Part shown: one piece after another, positions 16,672 to 25,687 of the stretch | Position numbering within the stretch: the stretch's first letter is position 1 | Layout of the letters: each line of letters begins with the position of its first letter | Source: Brasilonema sennae CENA114 | GTDB lineage: Bacteria; Cyanobacteriota; Cyanobacteriia; Cyanobacteriales; Nostocaceae | Assembly (NCBI RefSeq): GCF_006968745.1 | Contig: NZ_CP030118.1 | Coordinates: forward strand, 6,654,284-6,718,283 | Length of the DNA: 64,000 bases | Direction of reading: 5' to 3' | Position numbers and translations under genes: made by a program | The notes under the pieces: model-generated | Database searches by the model: none | What the model was told of the DNA's origin: nothing | Seen by the model: only the letters and a program-made list of their open reading frames with translations

Positions 16672-19602
16672 ATGAAAGACGAGGAAAAGACAATAGAGGA
16701 GTTGATTGAAGAGTTAAGTGCACTGCGCCAAAAGCTTTCTCAATTAGAACAAGTAGCAGTTCAACAACAGCAGGCTCAAGAAGAGCTGCAACAACAACGC
16801 GAATGTTCTCGACGCCAAGTTCAAAAAGAGCAAGCTCTGAATCGAGTGATTCAAAGTATTCGTAATTCTCTGGAGTTAGAAAGAATTTTTTCCACAGCGG
16901 CTTATGAGATTACTCAGCTTGTGAGCGCTGATCGAGTTGAAATTGTGCAATACATACCTGAACAGCAACTATGGCTGAATGTTGGTGATTATCGTCGAAC
17001 TCCAGATTTACCAAGTGCTTTGGGGGTGGAAATTCCCGATGCTGATAATGAAGTTGCCGCCCAACTCAAGCGATTAGAAGTTGTTATAATTGAGGATGCC
17101 AGTACTTGTTCAGATCAAGTCAACCGCAGCTTGGCCGAAACTTATCGGGGAGCATGGTTGCTGGTACCGGTGCACTTTGGCTCTACTATTTGGGGTAGTG
17201 TTAGCCTAATCAGAAATAATCACTCTTTATCTTGGCAGCAGGAAGAAGTGGAATTAACTTGTGCTGTGGCTGATCAATTGGCGATCGCCATTCACCAATC
17301 CACCCTCTTATTACAGCTACAAACCGAACTGAGCGAACCTAAAAAGGCGATTATAGCGCTTCAAGAAAGCGAAGAACGATTTCGCACGATGGCAGACATA
17401 GCCCCTGTGATGATATGGATGGTTGGCACTGACAAGCTTTGTAATTATTTTAATAGGGTTTGGTTGGAATTTACTGGACGCACACTGGAACAAGAACTAG
17501 GTTACGGTTGGGCAGAACTTCTCCATCCCGACGATTTACAACTTTGCTTAGAGATTTACACAACCGCATTTGATGCTCGCCGAAGCTTCACTATGGAACA
17601 TCGCTTCAGGCGTTTTGATGGTGAGTATCGTTGGTTCTTAAATACAGGTACCCCAAGGTTTCATTCAGACGGTAGTTTTGCTGGTTACATTGGTTCCAGC
17701 ATCGATATCACAGAGCAAAAGCAGATGCTTGAAGCATTGCAAGACAGCGAAGCACGATTGAGGTTAACTCTAGACGCAGCTCACATGGTGATTTGGGACT
17801 GGAACATTTTGACCAATAATATTGTGTATGATAACTCAATGCTACCCCTGTGTGGTCTTTCGTTAGGTTTAAATGAGCATACATTTGAAGCTTTTCTCGA
17901 TGCTGTTTATTTTGAAGATCGCGATCGCGTCGTTGCTGCCATAACAGATGCTATTGAAAATAAGAAAGAGCATGAAGTTGAATTTCGATTCGTATCACTT
18001 GATCGTGCGTTGCGTTGGATAGGAGATAAAGGGCAAGTCTACTATGATCAAACTGGGAAACCAGTACGTATGGTTGGTGTAGGAATAGACATCACTCAGC
18101 GTAAAGAAGCGGAACACAAAATCCGCGAACAAGCGGCTTGGCTTGATGTTGCGACAGATGCCATTATAGTCAGAAATTTAGAAAACAAAATAGTCTTTTG
18201 GAACAAAAGTGCTGAACGACTTTACGGTTGGAAAGCAAAAGATGTTTTGGGTAAAAATGCTAATGATATTTTGTATAAAAAAATTTCGTCCCAACTAAAA
18301 GAGGCTTTGTCTCAAGTTAACTTGACAGGCGAGTGGTATGGTGAATTGAGCCAGATCCGAAAAGATGGCAAGGAACTCATTGTTGAAACTCGCTGGACAC
18401 TCGTGCGTGATGAACACGGAAACCCAAAATCAATTTTGAGCGTAAAAACTGACATTACAGAAAAGAAAAGACTTCAGACACAGTTTCTTCGTGCTCAACG
18501 ACTGGAAAGTCTCGGTACGCTTGCGAGCGGTATTGCTCACGATCTTAATAATACACTAGCTCCCATGCTGATGTCCGCTCAGCTTTTGCGCATGAGAATT
18601 TCCGATGAGCGGAACCAGCAGCTCCTCCAGACATTAGAAACGAACGCTCAACGTGGTGCAGCTATGGTTAAGCAAGTGCTATCGTTTGCACGCGGTGTCG
18701 AAGGTAAGCGCACAATTTTACAAATCAAGCATTTGATATCGGAAATTGAGCAGTTTGCTAAGCAGACATTTCCTAAATCTATAGAATTTTGTACTGATAT
18801 CGCACCAAATCTTTGGACTATTTCTGGAGATGCAACACAACTGCATCAGGTACTGATGAATCTAGTTATTAACGCTCGCGATGCGATGCCAAAAGGTGGA
18901 GTTTTGAGTATTTATGGCGAAAATTTCTTTGTTGACGAAAACTATGCCCGCATGAATCTTGATGCAACTGTTGGACCTCACATTGTCATTACCGTTAAGG
19001 ATACTGGAATGGGTATGCTTCCAGAAGTCTTGGATAGAATTTTTGAGCCTTTCTTTACAACTAAAGAGGTTGGAAAAGGTTCAGGATTAGGTCTTTCAAC
19101 AGTACTTGGTATTATAAAAAGCCATAACGGTTTTATCAGTGTTTCTAGCAAAATTGGTAAAGGAACACAATTTAAAGTCTTCTTAAAAGCAGTTTTAGAA
19201 AACCAAACGTTCTCAGAAGAGTCTTTTGAATTGCCTATGGGAAATGGAGAATTGATTTTGGTAGTTGATGATGAAGCTGAAATTCGAGAGATTACCAAAA
19301 TCACGCTGGAGAACTACAACTATAAAATTTTAACCGCTTGTGATGGCATTGAAGCACTTGCATTATATGCTCAAAATCCAGAAAACATTAAAGTCGTATT
19401 TGTAGATATGATGATGCCAGATATGGATGGTTTAACCACCATTCGTGCTTTACTAAGAATAAATCCATGCATCAAAATTATGGCTGCAAGTGGACTTACA
19501 GACAATAATAAATTGATAGAGAACCTTGATGTTGAAATATTTTTGTCTAAGCCTTACAATGTAAAACAATTGTTACAAGCATTGCACCAAATCTTAAACT
19601 AA
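16672..19602 (+). CDS. Hybrid sensor histidine kinase (coiled coil-GAF-3xPAS-HisKA-HATPase-REC)
   Basis: A 976-residue cytosolic signalling protein with no membrane segment. In order: a Gln-rich coiled coil (about 5-60); a GAF domain (about 65-205); three PAS/PAC units (about 225-350, 355-480, 485-605); HisKA with the phospho-accepting His623 in SGIAHDLNN; HATPase_c with NLVINARDAMPKGG, DTGMGM and GSGLGLSTV (about 725-845); and a C-terminal receiver with Asp912 in VFVDMMMPDMDG. The GAF has no obvious bilin-type Cys-His, so it is unlikely to be a phytochrome. No partner regulator is adjacent. Its end overlaps the end of convergent menF by nine bases. Signal unknown. Confidence 0.93.
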   Translation: MKDEEKTIEELIEELSALRQKLSQLEQVAVQQQQAQEELQQQRECSRRQVQKEQALNRVIQSIRNSLELERIFSTAAYEITQLVSADRVEIVQYIPEQQLWLNVGDYRRTPDLPSALGVEIPDADNEVAAQLKRLEVVIIEDASTCSDQVNRSLAETYRGAWLLVPVHFGSTIWGSVSLIRNNHSLSWQQEEVELTCAVADQLAIAIHQSTLLLQLQTELSEPKKAIIALQESEERFRTMADIAPVMIWMVGTDKLCNYFNRVWLEFTGRTLEQELGYGWAELLHPDDLQLCLEIYTTAFDARRSFTMEHRFRRFDGEYRWFLNTGTPRFHSDGSFAGYIGSSIDITEQKQMLEALQDSEARLRLTLDAAHMVIWDWNILTNNIVYDNSMLPLCGLSLGLNEHTFEAFLDAVYFEDRDRVVAAITDAIENKKEHEVEFRFVSLDRALRWIGDKGQVYYDQTGKPVRMVGVGIDITQRKEAEHKIREQAAWLDVATDAIIVRNLENKIVFWNKSAERLYGWKAKDVLGKNANDILYKKISSQLKEALSQVNLTGEWYGELSQIRKDGKELIVETRWTLVRDEHGNPKSILSVKTDITEKKRLQTQFLRAQRLESLGTLASGIAHDLNNTLAPMLMSAQLLRMRISDERNQQLLQTLETNAQRGAAMVKQVLSFARGVEGKRTILQIKHLISEIEQFAKQTFPKSIEFCTDIAPNLWTISGDATQLHQVLMNLVINARDAMPKGGVLSIYGENFFVDENYARMNLDATVGPHIVITVKDTGMGMLPEVLDRIFEPFFTTKEVGKGSGLGLSTVLGIIKSHNGFISVSSKIGKGTQFKVFLKAVLENQTFSEESFELPMGNGELILVVDDEAEIREITKITLENYNYKILTACDGIEALALYAQNPENIKVVFVDMMMPDMDGLTTIRALLRINPCIKIMAASGLTDNNKLIENLDVEIFLSKPYNVKQLLQALHQILN

Positions 19603-21009
19603 TGCTTTTAGCAAAGCTTGTAGTTTGAGTTGAACTTCTGCAAGTTCTCTGTCGGGATCGGAACCAGCAACGATACCAACACCGGCGTAGAGTCTGGCGC
19701 GATCGCCATCTATAAGTGCTGAACGAATTCCAACAATAAACTCACAGTTTCCCTCCAAGTCTACCCATCCAAGCGGCGCAGCATACAAACCTCTTTCAAA
19801 GCGCTCAAAACGACGGATTTCACGATAAGCAACTTCTTGGGAAGTACCTCCAACTGCTGGTGTAGGATGCAATTGAGCAACTATCTTTAAAGGATGAACA
19901 TCAGCTGGAACTAACGCGCTGATAGGTGTCCACAAGTGCTGAATATTAGATAATTGTCGCAAGCGGGGTGCTAAAACTTGAGGTAGCAAACCCAGTCGAG
20001 AAAGACGTTGAGTGATAAAATCAATCACTAACGAATGTTCGTGTCTTTCTTTATAACTATTAAGCAAACGACTCGCATGAGCAGCATCTTCACCAGGTGT
20101 TTTACCCCGTGGCGCAGATCCAGCCAAAGCATCAGTCATTAGGTGTTGTTCCTGGATGTTAATTAAACGTTCCGGACTTGCCCCGATAAAATTCTGTCCT
20201 TTGCCATTACTATGAGAAAAGACATAACAGTTAGGATGCAACTGTCTCAGATTATTTAGAGATTTTATGACGTTCAAATGACCATTTGATCTAACATCTA
20301 GGATATCCGCCAAGACAACTTTAGTTAAATCCTTAGACTCGATTTTTTCCAAAGCTGACAAAACTGAAGACTTGAAATTTTGAGGATTTGCAATAGATTG
20401 ATTACTAAATTTCGGCAAAGAGTAATCAAGAGTTTGCGAGTTGGATTCTAAAGAATTGATAATTTCTAGTTTTTGCGATAAACTTTGCAATATTCTTGGA
20501 ATATTTGTGTCAGTATTGATAATTGTATTAAAAACCAACACGCAGCGCTCATTTTTCACAGCTACTTGCCAACGTGGAAGAAAAACGGTAGCAGCAGAAA
20601 ATGGATAATCTGGTTGGGTATTTTGATCAAAAAAACTAAAACTACATAAAAATCGAGTTCCCAAAAAAGCTTGATTCGTTCTAGAAAAGCTAGTTATATT
20701 TTGAACACATTCTTTGATGAACTCTTCCGATTTTGCAAAACGGTCTTTCCCTGCAAGTTCTATTTTCGCGACAGCATCAACAGCAGCCAGAGCTTCCTTT
20801 TGTCCTTTCTTTTCCCAATAAAAACTAACTTGATTTGGCTGTGCTAATTTATCAAGTACAACCAAAGGGTCAACCCAGTCAATATCTAGCGCCAAACTTG
20901 CAATTTGCGTGTAATTATTCTTAATACAGTTTTGTTGAACAGCTAAAAGAAAACGGTATAGTTCCTTATTATAAACAAAAAAGTCAGCATTACATGAAGA
21001 AACTGTCAT
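19594..21009 (-). CDS. menF: Isochorismate synthase
   Basis: Converts chorismate to isochorismate, the first committed step of phylloquinone (vitamin K1) synthesis. The 471-residue protein is a chorismate-binding enzyme (MenF/EntC family). C-terminal motifs include KVVLADILDVRS, GASPERLI near residue 290, GSAPRGKT, EHSLVIDFI, HPTPAVGGTSQEVA near 385 and LYAGVGIVAGSDPDRE near 445. It is divergent from menC, with about 110 bases between, so the pair may share a regulatory region. Confidence 0.94.
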   Translation of the reverse strand: MTVSSCNADFFVYNKELYRFLLAVQQNCIKNNYTQIASLALDIDWVDPLVVLDKLAQPNQVSFYWEKKGQKEALAAVDAVAKIELAGKDRFAKSEEFIKECVQNITSFSRTNQAFLGTRFLCSFSFFDQNTQPDYPFSAATVFLPRWQVAVKNERCVLVFNTIINTDTNIPRILQSLSQKLEIINSLESNSQTLDYSLPKFSNQSIANPQNFKSSVLSALEKIESKDLTKVVLADILDVRSNGHLNVIKSLNNLRQLHPNCYVFSHSNGKGQNFIGASPERLINIQEQHLMTDALAGSAPRGKTPGEDAAHASRLLNSYKERHEHSLVIDFITQRLSRLGLLPQVLAPRLRQLSNIQHLWTPISALVPADVHPLKIVAQLHPTPAVGGTSQEVAYREIRRFERFERGLYAAPLGWVDLEGNCEFIVGIRSALIDGDRARLYAGVGIVAGSDPDRELAEVQLKLQALLKALV

Positions 21010-21122
21010 GGATCTAGAAAGAGTAAATTTTTTTTAAGTTAACTTCCAAAAGAATGATATTTCGTGGTCGTATTTTTACAAGTAACACAAAACAGTTACC
21101 TTTTTACCTGCACTAGCTTCTA

Positions 21123-22232
21123 ATGGCGTATCGATTTGAGTTTCGTCCTTATCAGCAAAAATTTGCAACTCCGCTCATGACAAGTCATGGTAGTTGGGAT
21201 ATCCGCGAAGGAATTATTCTTCGTCTCACCGATCAAACAGGAAAAATCGGCTGGGGGGAAATTGCACCCATCAGTTGGTTTGGTTCAGAAACTCATGAAC
21301 TTGCTTTAGAATTTTGCCGTCAGCTTCCAGAGGAAATCACACAAGAGACGATTTTCTCTATCTCTGATGAGTTAAGCGCGTGTCAATTTGGATTTGAGTC
21401 TGCTTGGGAAACGATTAACACCCTCGCCCGCCCGGAAATTAATTTGCGGACTAATAGCCCAAGTCCATTAAAATGGACAACAAACTTTTTCCAGTCGTCT
21501 TTAGATGACTTGGATTATGAGCCTGAGGTTTTAAACCCCAGGCGGTTGTTGGGGCTGGTACAAGATCACAGAAAAATTGAGACATTAAGCTATAGCGCTT
21601 TACTACCAGCTGGGGAAGCGGCGCTAGAGGCTTGGCAAAAGCTGTGGAAGGAGGGATATCGTACTTTTAAATGGAAAATTGGTGTCTATGCCATTGGTCA
21701 GGAACTAGAAATTTTTAAATTACTCTGTCAAACTTTACCAGCTTCTGCAAAACTACGATTAGATGCCAACGGCGGACTTAGCTATGAACAAGCTCAGTTA
21801 TGGCTCGGAAATTGCGATAATATCAAGGCAAATGAAGAAATTTTCCAAAGAATTGAATTTATTGAGCAGCCTTTATCTGTGGATCAATTTGCGGCGATGT
21901 TGGAGTTGAGTCATTGTTACCAGACGGCGATCGCCTTAGATGAATCTGTCGCCACACTCAACCAACTCACCACATGCTTCCAACAAGGTTGGCGAGAAAT
22001 TTTTGTGATTAAGCCTGGGATAGTCGGTTCGCCTTCCCGTCTGCGTCAGTTTTGTCAACAGCATAAAATCGATGCTGTGTTTTCATCCGTGTTTGAAACT
22101 GCAATTGGTAGACAAGCCGCACTCCAGATCGCAGCCGAATTATCTCAGCAGAATAAAGCAGTCGGTTTTGGTGTCAACCATTGGTTTAGTCAACAAGAGA
22201 CAACGCCGGAAGAATTATGGAAAAAACTTTAG
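21123..22232 (+). CDS. menC: o-Succinylbenzoate synthase with an in-frame repeat-derived insert
   Basis: Dehydrates SHCHC to o-succinylbenzoate in the phylloquinone pathway; enolase superfamily. The N-terminal capping domain holds GWGEIAPISWFGSE near residues 39-52. The barrel carries the catalytic Lys pair in FKWKIGV, the metal ligands in LDANGG, IEQPL and LDES, and VIKPGIVGS. It is 369 residues, longer than the 320-330 I expect. The excess is a segment of about 40 residues starting near 110 whose DNA (21455-21545) is three successive palindromes matching the intergenic repeat at 49785-49864. menE overlaps its end by 16 bases. Confidence 0.92.
   Translation: MAYRFEFRPYQQKFATPLMTSHGSWDIREGIILRLTDQTGKIGWGEIAPISWFGSETHELALEFCRQLPEEITQETIFSISDELSACQFGFESAWETINTLARPEINLRTNSPSPLKWTTNFFQSSLDDLDYEPEVLNPRRLLGLVQDHRKIETLSYSALLPAGEAALEAWQKLWKEGYRTFKWKIGVYAIGQELEIFKLLCQTLPASAKLRLDANGGLSYEQAQLWLGNCDNIKANEEIFQRIEFIEQPLSVDQFAAMLELSHCYQTAIALDESVATLNQLTTCFQQGWREIFVIKPGIVGSPSRLRQFCQQHKIDAVFSSVFETAIGRQAALQIAAELSQQNKAVGFGVNHWFSQQETTPEELWKKL
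21455..21545. repeat. Three-palindrome dispersed repeat inside menC
   Basis: Palindrome 1 is 21462-21478 (GTCCATT/AATGGAC), palindrome 2 is 21493-21510 (AGTC-TCT/AGA-GACT) and palindrome 3 is 21521-21543 (GCCTG-GGTTT/AAACC-CAGGC). The same three in the same order and spacing occur in the spacer at 49785-49864, where palindrome 1 has GTCCGTT/AACGGAC. The paired change G to A and C to T between the copies keeps the stem. The insert is in frame and has no stop codon. Confidence 0.8.
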
Positions 22233-23632
22233 AAAATTTTGTGCAAGATGCATCTCGTCAGCCTCTCTCCAATGACTGGCTCATTTGTGATGATAGCCAT
22301 TTATTTGCTCAATTAACCCAACAACTTTATTTAGAATTAACCCAGTTTTCATACTATCGAGGCACACCAATCAAAATTCTTTTAGCTGAACGTGATCCAG
22401 TGCGGTTTTTAGCAGGTTTTCTCGCGGCAAGTGCCGCTCGTTGTCCAGTTTTTCTTTGTAACCCCGACTGGACAAAACAAGAATGGCAACAAGTTTTTGA
22501 TTTAGTAAACCCAGATTTAATTTGGGGATTAGGGACTAGGAATTGGGGACAAGACTATTCCAAATTAAAAAATCCTATCATTCCATCTCCTGATTCAGGA
22601 CTGATCATGATTCCCACAGGTGGATCATCAGGAAAGATTAAGTTTGCCATTCACACCTGGCAGACTTTAATCGCATCCGTACGAGGATTTACAGAACATT
22701 TTTTGATTAATCAGGTTAATTCTTTTTGTGTCTTACCGCTCTATCACGTCAGCGGGTTAATGCAATTTATGCGCTCCCTTACGACTGGTGGAAAACTCGT
22801 TATTCGGTCATTTAAAGAAGTCGAATACCCTCAAGTAAACAGTATAGAATCATCCATTTTTTTTATTTCTTTAGTACCAACACAGTTACAGCGTCTGCTA
22901 CAAAAACCAGAATTAACTCAGTGGTTATCTCAATTTCAAACTGTACTATTGGGAGGTGGAGCAGCATGGAATGAACTTTTTGAAAAAGCAAGATATTACA
23001 ACATTCGCTTATCTCCCACCTATGGTATGACGGAAACTGCCTCCCAAATTGCCACCCTCAAACCAGATGAATTTCTTAATGGTAAAGAGAACTGTACTCA
23101 AATTCTCCCCCATGCCTCTATTAAAATTCGCAATCAGCAAGGCGAGGAATTGAATTCAAATCAAATCGGAAACATCACAATCTATTCTCAAGCTCTCGCC
23201 CTAGGATACTATCCTAACACTTGGGAGAATCAGGCTTATTTACAAGTGGATGATTTGGGTTTCTTAGATAACAAAGGTTATTTACATATCGTCGGACGTA
23301 ACAGCGACAAAATTATTACAGGCGGTGAAAATGTCTATCCAATAGAAGTTGAATCTACCATTAGAGCTACAGAAATGGTAGTAGATATTTGTGTCATAGG
23401 CATACCAGATAAACTCTGGGGACAAGCAGTCACAGCAATTTACATTCCCAAAGACTCAAATACCTCTGATATAGAAATCAGAAATTTGCTCAAAGATAAA
23501 CTCAGTAAATTTAAAATTCCTAAAAATTGGATTCCTGTACAAACCTTACCTCGTAACTCCCAAGGTAAAATCAATCGCCAAGAGCTACAGCAAATAGCCA
23601 CAAAATTTCTTCAAACTAGCCTCGCTGATTAA
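22217..23632 (+). CDS. menE: o-Succinylbenzoate--CoA ligase
   Basis: Activates o-succinylbenzoate with CoA and ATP in phylloquinone synthesis. The 471-residue protein is an ANL adenylating enzyme: MIPTGGSSGKIKFAIHTW near residue 132 is the P-loop, YGMTETASQ near 272 the adenine/Mg motif, LGFLDNKGYLHIVGRNSDKII near 350 the hinge, and NSQGKINRQEL near 453 the catalytic Lys. It overlaps menC by 16 bases in another frame, implying translational coupling. Before the P-loop (about residues 108-128) the DNA reads GGGGATTAGGGACTAGGAATT, resembling a common cyanobacterial spacer repeat. Confidence 0.93.
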   Translation: MEKTLENFVQDASRQPLSNDWLICDDSHLFAQLTQQLYLELTQFSYYRGTPIKILLAERDPVRFLAGFLAASAARCPVFLCNPDWTKQEWQQVFDLVNPDLIWGLGTRNWGQDYSKLKNPIIPSPDSGLIMIPTGGSSGKIKFAIHTWQTLIASVRGFTEHFLINQVNSFCVLPLYHVSGLMQFMRSLTTGGKLVIRSFKEVEYPQVNSIESSIFFISLVPTQLQRLLQKPELTQWLSQFQTVLLGGGAAWNELFEKARYYNIRLSPTYGMTETASQIATLKPDEFLNGKENCTQILPHASIKIRNQQGEELNSNQIGNITIYSQALALGYYPNTWENQAYLQVDDLGFLDNKGYLHIVGRNSDKIITGGENVYPIEVESTIRATEMVVDICVIGIPDKLWGQAVTAIYIPKDSNTSDIEIRNLLKDKLSKFKIPKNWIPVQTLPRNSQGKINRQELQQIATKFLQTSLAD

Positions 23633-23645
23633 ACAGATAAATTGC

Positions 23646-23716
23646 AGCATCCCAATGCGTGTGAAAGTAGTGCGAGCCGGAAAGGTCGCTAGTCATTGTA
23701 CAACATTTGGGATGCT
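23646..23716 (+). terminator. Inverted repeat downstream of menE
   Basis: The arms AGCATCCCAATG (23646-23657) and CATTTGGGATGCT (23704-23716) pair with one bulge, 14 bases after the menE stop. The loop is long and there is no clear U-run, so it may be a repeat or a weak transcript end rather than a classical terminator. Confidence 0.4.
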
Positions 23717-23768
23717 ACCAGAAAAATTGGAAAATCAAAATCTCTTTTAACTTTTGAGTGTTGACTTT

Positions 23769-24215
23769 TTAAATAACCTCTCTTGACTTTCTTCTCTCTG
23801 CGCTCTCTGCGCCTCTCTTGTTCATCTCCAACCATTCCTTCATATTTTCTGGTAACTCTGTTTTCGTTCTGCTACTTGTCTCAATACAAACGTGCCTAGT
23901 CACTGCCTTACCAGCGATCACCTCACCAACTATCACCTCAGAAGCCACTTCAAATTTGTCAACACTAAGCTGTTGAGGCATTAACCTAATAACCAAATTG
24001 TCTCCACAATATAGTGGACGAAAAAAGTCCACATTAGCATGAACAATTGGAAAAGCTACAGAAGGATTCGTGAAAAAATCTTTGAGATTAATGCCAGAGA
24101 TAACTAGAGACTCTTCATAAGCCTCATGACAAATACTCAAGAGATTAGCAAAGTAAACTACCCCAGCAGCATCAGTGTCTTGAAAGCGAATGGTGCGGTT
24201 ATATATAAAGGCCAT
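23769..24215 (-). CDS. 1,4-Dihydroxy-2-naphthoyl-CoA thioesterase (hot-dog fold)
   Basis: A 148-residue 4-hydroxybenzoyl-CoA-type thioesterase. The motif FQDTDAAGVVYFANLLSICHEAYEE (residues 11-35) carries the catalytic Asp15, and VDFFRPLYCGDNLVIR follows near residue 62. In cyanobacteria this family (Synechocystis Slr0204 type) releases DHNA from DHNA-CoA for phylloquinone, which fits the neighbouring menF, menC and menE. The last 17 residues (KRGAESAERRKSREVI) are encoded by a GCAGAGAGCGCAGAGAGAAG repeat that is also found in spacers, so the native C-terminus was probably replaced. Confidence 0.88.
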   Translation of the reverse strand: MAFIYNRTIRFQDTDAAGVVYFANLLSICHEAYEESLVISGINLKDFFTNPSVAFPIVHANVDFFRPLYCGDNLVIRLMPQQLSVDKFEVASEVIVGEVIAGKAVTRHVCIETSSRTKTELPENMKEWLEMNKRGAESAERRKSREVI

Positions 24216-24451
24216 AATTCAAGCCAAAGTTCAAACCAAAGTTCAAAAAAATATAGCAAACAAATAGCCTGCTACAGTAAACAATTTTACACCGCAATCA
24301 TCTGTTTTATAGCATTTGCCAGGTAGATTAGGACATAAACTAACGAGAAAATACGGACACCACGAGATTATGAAGCCTATTCCCCTTTTCCTGTTCCCTG
24401 TTTCCTGCGATGCACTGAGCGTGGTCGTTGTGTTCCCTGTTCCCTGCTATA

Positions 24452-25540
24452 TCAGTTCAAGGGGTAATAAATATCCTCAGAGCAAGGATTGAGGTAAGGA
24501 CGCTGTAAATCAATACCAAGCCGAGTAAAATGTGAGTCAATTGCCTTCATCCGCTGATCAGTTGAATCGTTATCTTGTTGCCAAACTTCCAACAAAGCAT
24601 TCGCTACGATTTGACAGCGGTTCATCCCAAAACTTTCCTGTGCAGCAAATTTTTGACTAAGTTCTTCAGCTAAACTCAACCCAGGTGCTAAAAACTTGGT
24701 AAACAAGGGGATTTCTGTGTGGAAATGAGATTGATGTTCTGCATAGACACTTCTTAGGACTTTTCGCACTGCTGGATAGTCTTCACGTTCAAAGGATAGC
24801 ACTCCTGAATCATAGCGCCCATAAGCAGCCCGATTGTGTAACACCTGAAAACAAAAAGGAATTGCAGCAGCGTTCAATTGTTGTGTCAGGCTATCCATAA
24901 GGGCTAAGGCACCCATTGGAGTAACATTAAAGTAAATTCGCCCTGCCCCCAAATCAGTATCCGGGTTAGTCTGCAAATCCTGTCCGACATTGCTAAGCGC
25001 TATGTAAAAGCCGTTTTGTAGTCGATTTTTAGGCATCCATATATTTATCAAATCTCCTACCTTGGCAGTTGGCGTTGATGGTTCTAGATTGTGATTGTAC
25101 TCAACATACAACGTCAAACCACCTTTGCTCACTGCAATACTACCATCTGGTTCCCGTCGCAACAATTGCCAATCAGGATCAAAGTAGCCTATTCCATGAT
25201 TACTGGTATGTAGTAACTCGTAAAATTGCCAATCCATCTCTAAGATAGAATGGCTTTCTAAGTTTTTATGTGGCAAATCATGAGCGACATCACTACTGAG
25301 TGACAACGTGGTTTGCAGAGAACCATTGTAATAAATACCGTGAACAAAATTCCGCAATAGTAGAGCAAGATACTTGTGTTGTAATGCTGGCGAATTTTGT
25401 CGAAATCGCTCTGCTATTTTAGATGGTAGGGCAAAGGGTTGATATTTTGGATGGCGAATGCAAAAGTTGGATTGAATTTCGATATTGGTAGCAATATCCA
25501 ATAGACAATTTAGCAGTGGTTTGGTAGAAGACTCTAGCAT
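24452..25540 (-). CDS. HopA1-family protein (lanthipeptide class V / thioamitide lyase-like)
   Basis: A 362-residue protein I recognise as the T3SS-effector HopA1 family (Pfam HopA1). Typical segments are RNFVHGIYYNGS near residue 65, ILEMDWQFYELLHTSNHGIGYFD, the central VGDLINIWMPKNRLQNGFYIALSN, RIYFNVTPMGALALMDSLTQQLN and HNRAAYGRYDSGVLSFEREDY. Relatives encoded beside phosphotransferases (LxmY, TvaD types) eliminate phosphate from phospho-Ser/Thr in RiPP precursors to form dehydroamino acids. A phosphotransferase gene lies just upstream on the same strand, about 150 bases away, and the gap is a heptamer tandem repeat. No secretion system suggests an effector role. The biochemical role is inferred from pairing. 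Confidence 0.8.
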   Translation of the reverse strand: MLESSTKPLLNCLLDIATNIEIQSNFCIRHPKYQPFALPSKIAERFRQNSPALQHKYLALLLRNFVHGIYYNGSLQTTLSLSSDVAHDLPHKNLESHSILEMDWQFYELLHTSNHGIGYFDPDWQLLRREPDGSIAVSKGGLTLYVEYNHNLEPSTPTAKVGDLINIWMPKNRLQNGFYIALSNVGQDLQTNPDTDLGAGRIYFNVTPMGALALMDSLTQQLNAAAIPFCFQVLHNRAAYGRYDSGVLSFEREDYPAVRKVLRSVYAEHQSHFHTEIPLFTKFLAPGLSLAEELSQKFAAQESFGMNRCQIVANALLEVWQQDNDSTDQRMKAIDSHFTRLGIDLQRPYLNPCSEDIYYPLN

Positions 25541-25622
25541 TATCAGTTACCAGTTATCAGTTATCAGTTACCAGTTATCAGTTATCAGTTACCAGTTACC
25601 AGTTACCAGTTATCAGTTACAA
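25541..25622. repeat. Short tandem heptamer repeat (CAGTTAT/CAGTTAC)
   Basis: About 80 bases made almost only of a seven-base unit, CAGTTAT or CAGTTAC, in mixed order. This is the class of short tandemly repeated sequence (STRR) known from heterocystous cyanobacteria. It sits exactly at the start codon side of the HopA1 gene and spaces it from the phosphotransferase gene. Confidence 0.9.
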
Positions 25623-25687
25623 CAGGAAATACGGATATGTTTCTTCTGTTTACTGTTCACTGTTCACTGATTTCGCTGTTCACTGTT

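Noticed and set aside
16672..19602. Phytochrome or cyanobacteriochrome photoreceptor
   Set aside because: The GAF domain has no recognisable bilin-binding Cys-His motif.
24126..24326. A Ser-rich 66-codon ORF near the HopA1 gene, considered as precursor peptide
   Set aside because: It is largely antisense to the start of the conserved thioesterase gene, so its composition is probably a by-product.
25541..25622. Tandem repeat considered as a CRISPR array
   Set aside because: The unit is only seven bases and there are no spacers; it is a short tandem repeat. No CRISPR array was found anywhere in the window.
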